Origin: Branchinecta lynchi
Lineage: Eukaryota; Arthropoda; Branchiopoda; Anostraca; Branchinectidae
Direction of reading: 5' to 3'
DNA: 64,000 bases
Assembly: GCA_023053575.1 (NCBI GenBank)
Contig: JAKZAP010000017.1
Coordinates: forward strand, 1,123,501-1,187,500
Shown in pieces: positions 63,516 to 64,000 of the stretch. A model generated the notes under the pieces. The model was not told the origin of the DNA, ran no database searches, and saw nothing but the letters and a program-made list of their open reading frames with translations. The translations under genes and the position numbers were made by a program. The stretch's first letter is position 1, and the number at the start of each line of letters is the position of its first letter.

Positions 63516-64000
63516 AAGTTACTAAATAGAATATTCTCAGTAGCAAATATCTATTTTTATTTTTTCATTTCTCCTCATATAGCAGCTCAGTGATCTTTTG
63601 TCTGATTTTCTTGTATGATCTATTTTGAGTTTGCCGATGTAGGTGCTTCCTGATCGCGCCACTAGGCGCACACGGTCGTACCGAGTTCTGGTTTAAAACT
63701 TGCGATCTGTAGGTCGCAGATGCTAAAATTGCTTCGGTTTAACTCCTTTTCAGTTGAACCGAATTGGGCTGAGGTACAACGGTACGACGGTCTAGATACC
63801 CATTACTTTATTCACTTAAATAGGCTTGAAGACCCGTAGAAAATGCGGTACTTTGTTGCTCCGCTGTAATCTGTGTAACTGTAAGTACTGTAACTATAAG
63901 TGCGAAACACGCCGGTGATCCAAGGGAAGAACGAGAAACGTCACCCAAACGATCCGCACAATTGACTAAAATCCCCGTGTAAACCAATCAACGTTTGTTG
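63516..64000. other. Unassigned sequence
   Basis: A GCGATCTGTAGGTCGCAGA hairpin at about 63702 recurs in slightly changed form at 63352 next to the tandem duplication. No other feature recognised. Confidence 0.4.

Overview
The window looks like invertebrate animal DNA. It is AT-rich and intron-rich, and almost all of it is transposable-element debris. It cannot be placed below 'metazoan' from the sequence alone. I recognise one host gene. It is on the + strand and encodes phosphatidylinositol synthase (CDIPT/PIS), in five coding exons: 10685-10739, 18448-18582, 22513-22666, 30371-30534 and 36122-36279. All splice sites are GT-AG, the phases join without a frameshift, and the product is 221 residues with an intact CDP-alcohol phosphotransferase motif. 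About 25 kb of intron separates only 666 coding bases, because every intron is filled with mobile elements.

Layout. 1-8 kb: a decayed LINE (1.2-2.3 kb), a 5'-truncated CR1-like LINE with an open 572-codon frame (4.3-6.1 kb), and a 1.6-kb pair of inverted termini enclosing a near-perfect 127-bp palindrome with a hammerhead-like core. 8.37-10.51 kb: a foldback DNA transposon with a 9-bp target duplication, whose right terminus was later hit by a second element with an interleaved A-B-A'-B' inverted-repeat layout. The composite ends 171 bp before the CDIPT start codon. Intron 1: a CCCH-finger LINE ORF1 relic, a minus-strand Ty3/gypsy-type element with integrase upstream of reverse transcriptase, and another LINE. 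Intron 2: a 2.6-kb hAT-like element carrying a second hAT-like insertion. Intron 3: two copies of a GGGATCCC-ended family with internal 137-bp tandem repeats, and a 1.5-kb hAT-like element with an exact 8-bp target duplication. Intron 4: LINE debris and a hAT-like element that retains a transposase C-terminal relic and contains a MITE.

Downstream of CDIPT (36.3-64 kb) I find no further host gene I can name. The region holds a long inverted-repeat element, three-base-TSD and eight-base-TSD MITEs, at least six more copies of the GGGATCCC family (one split by a CR1-like LINE), LINE tails, and poly-G/poly-C rich terminal fragments. Several insertions can be ordered in time from nesting and target duplications.

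The mobile elements are unrelated to the function of CDIPT. They matter as intron load, as a possible influence on the CDIPT promoter, and because several families (the interleaved foldback element, the hairpin-array foldback, the GGGATCCC family) have unusual architectures.
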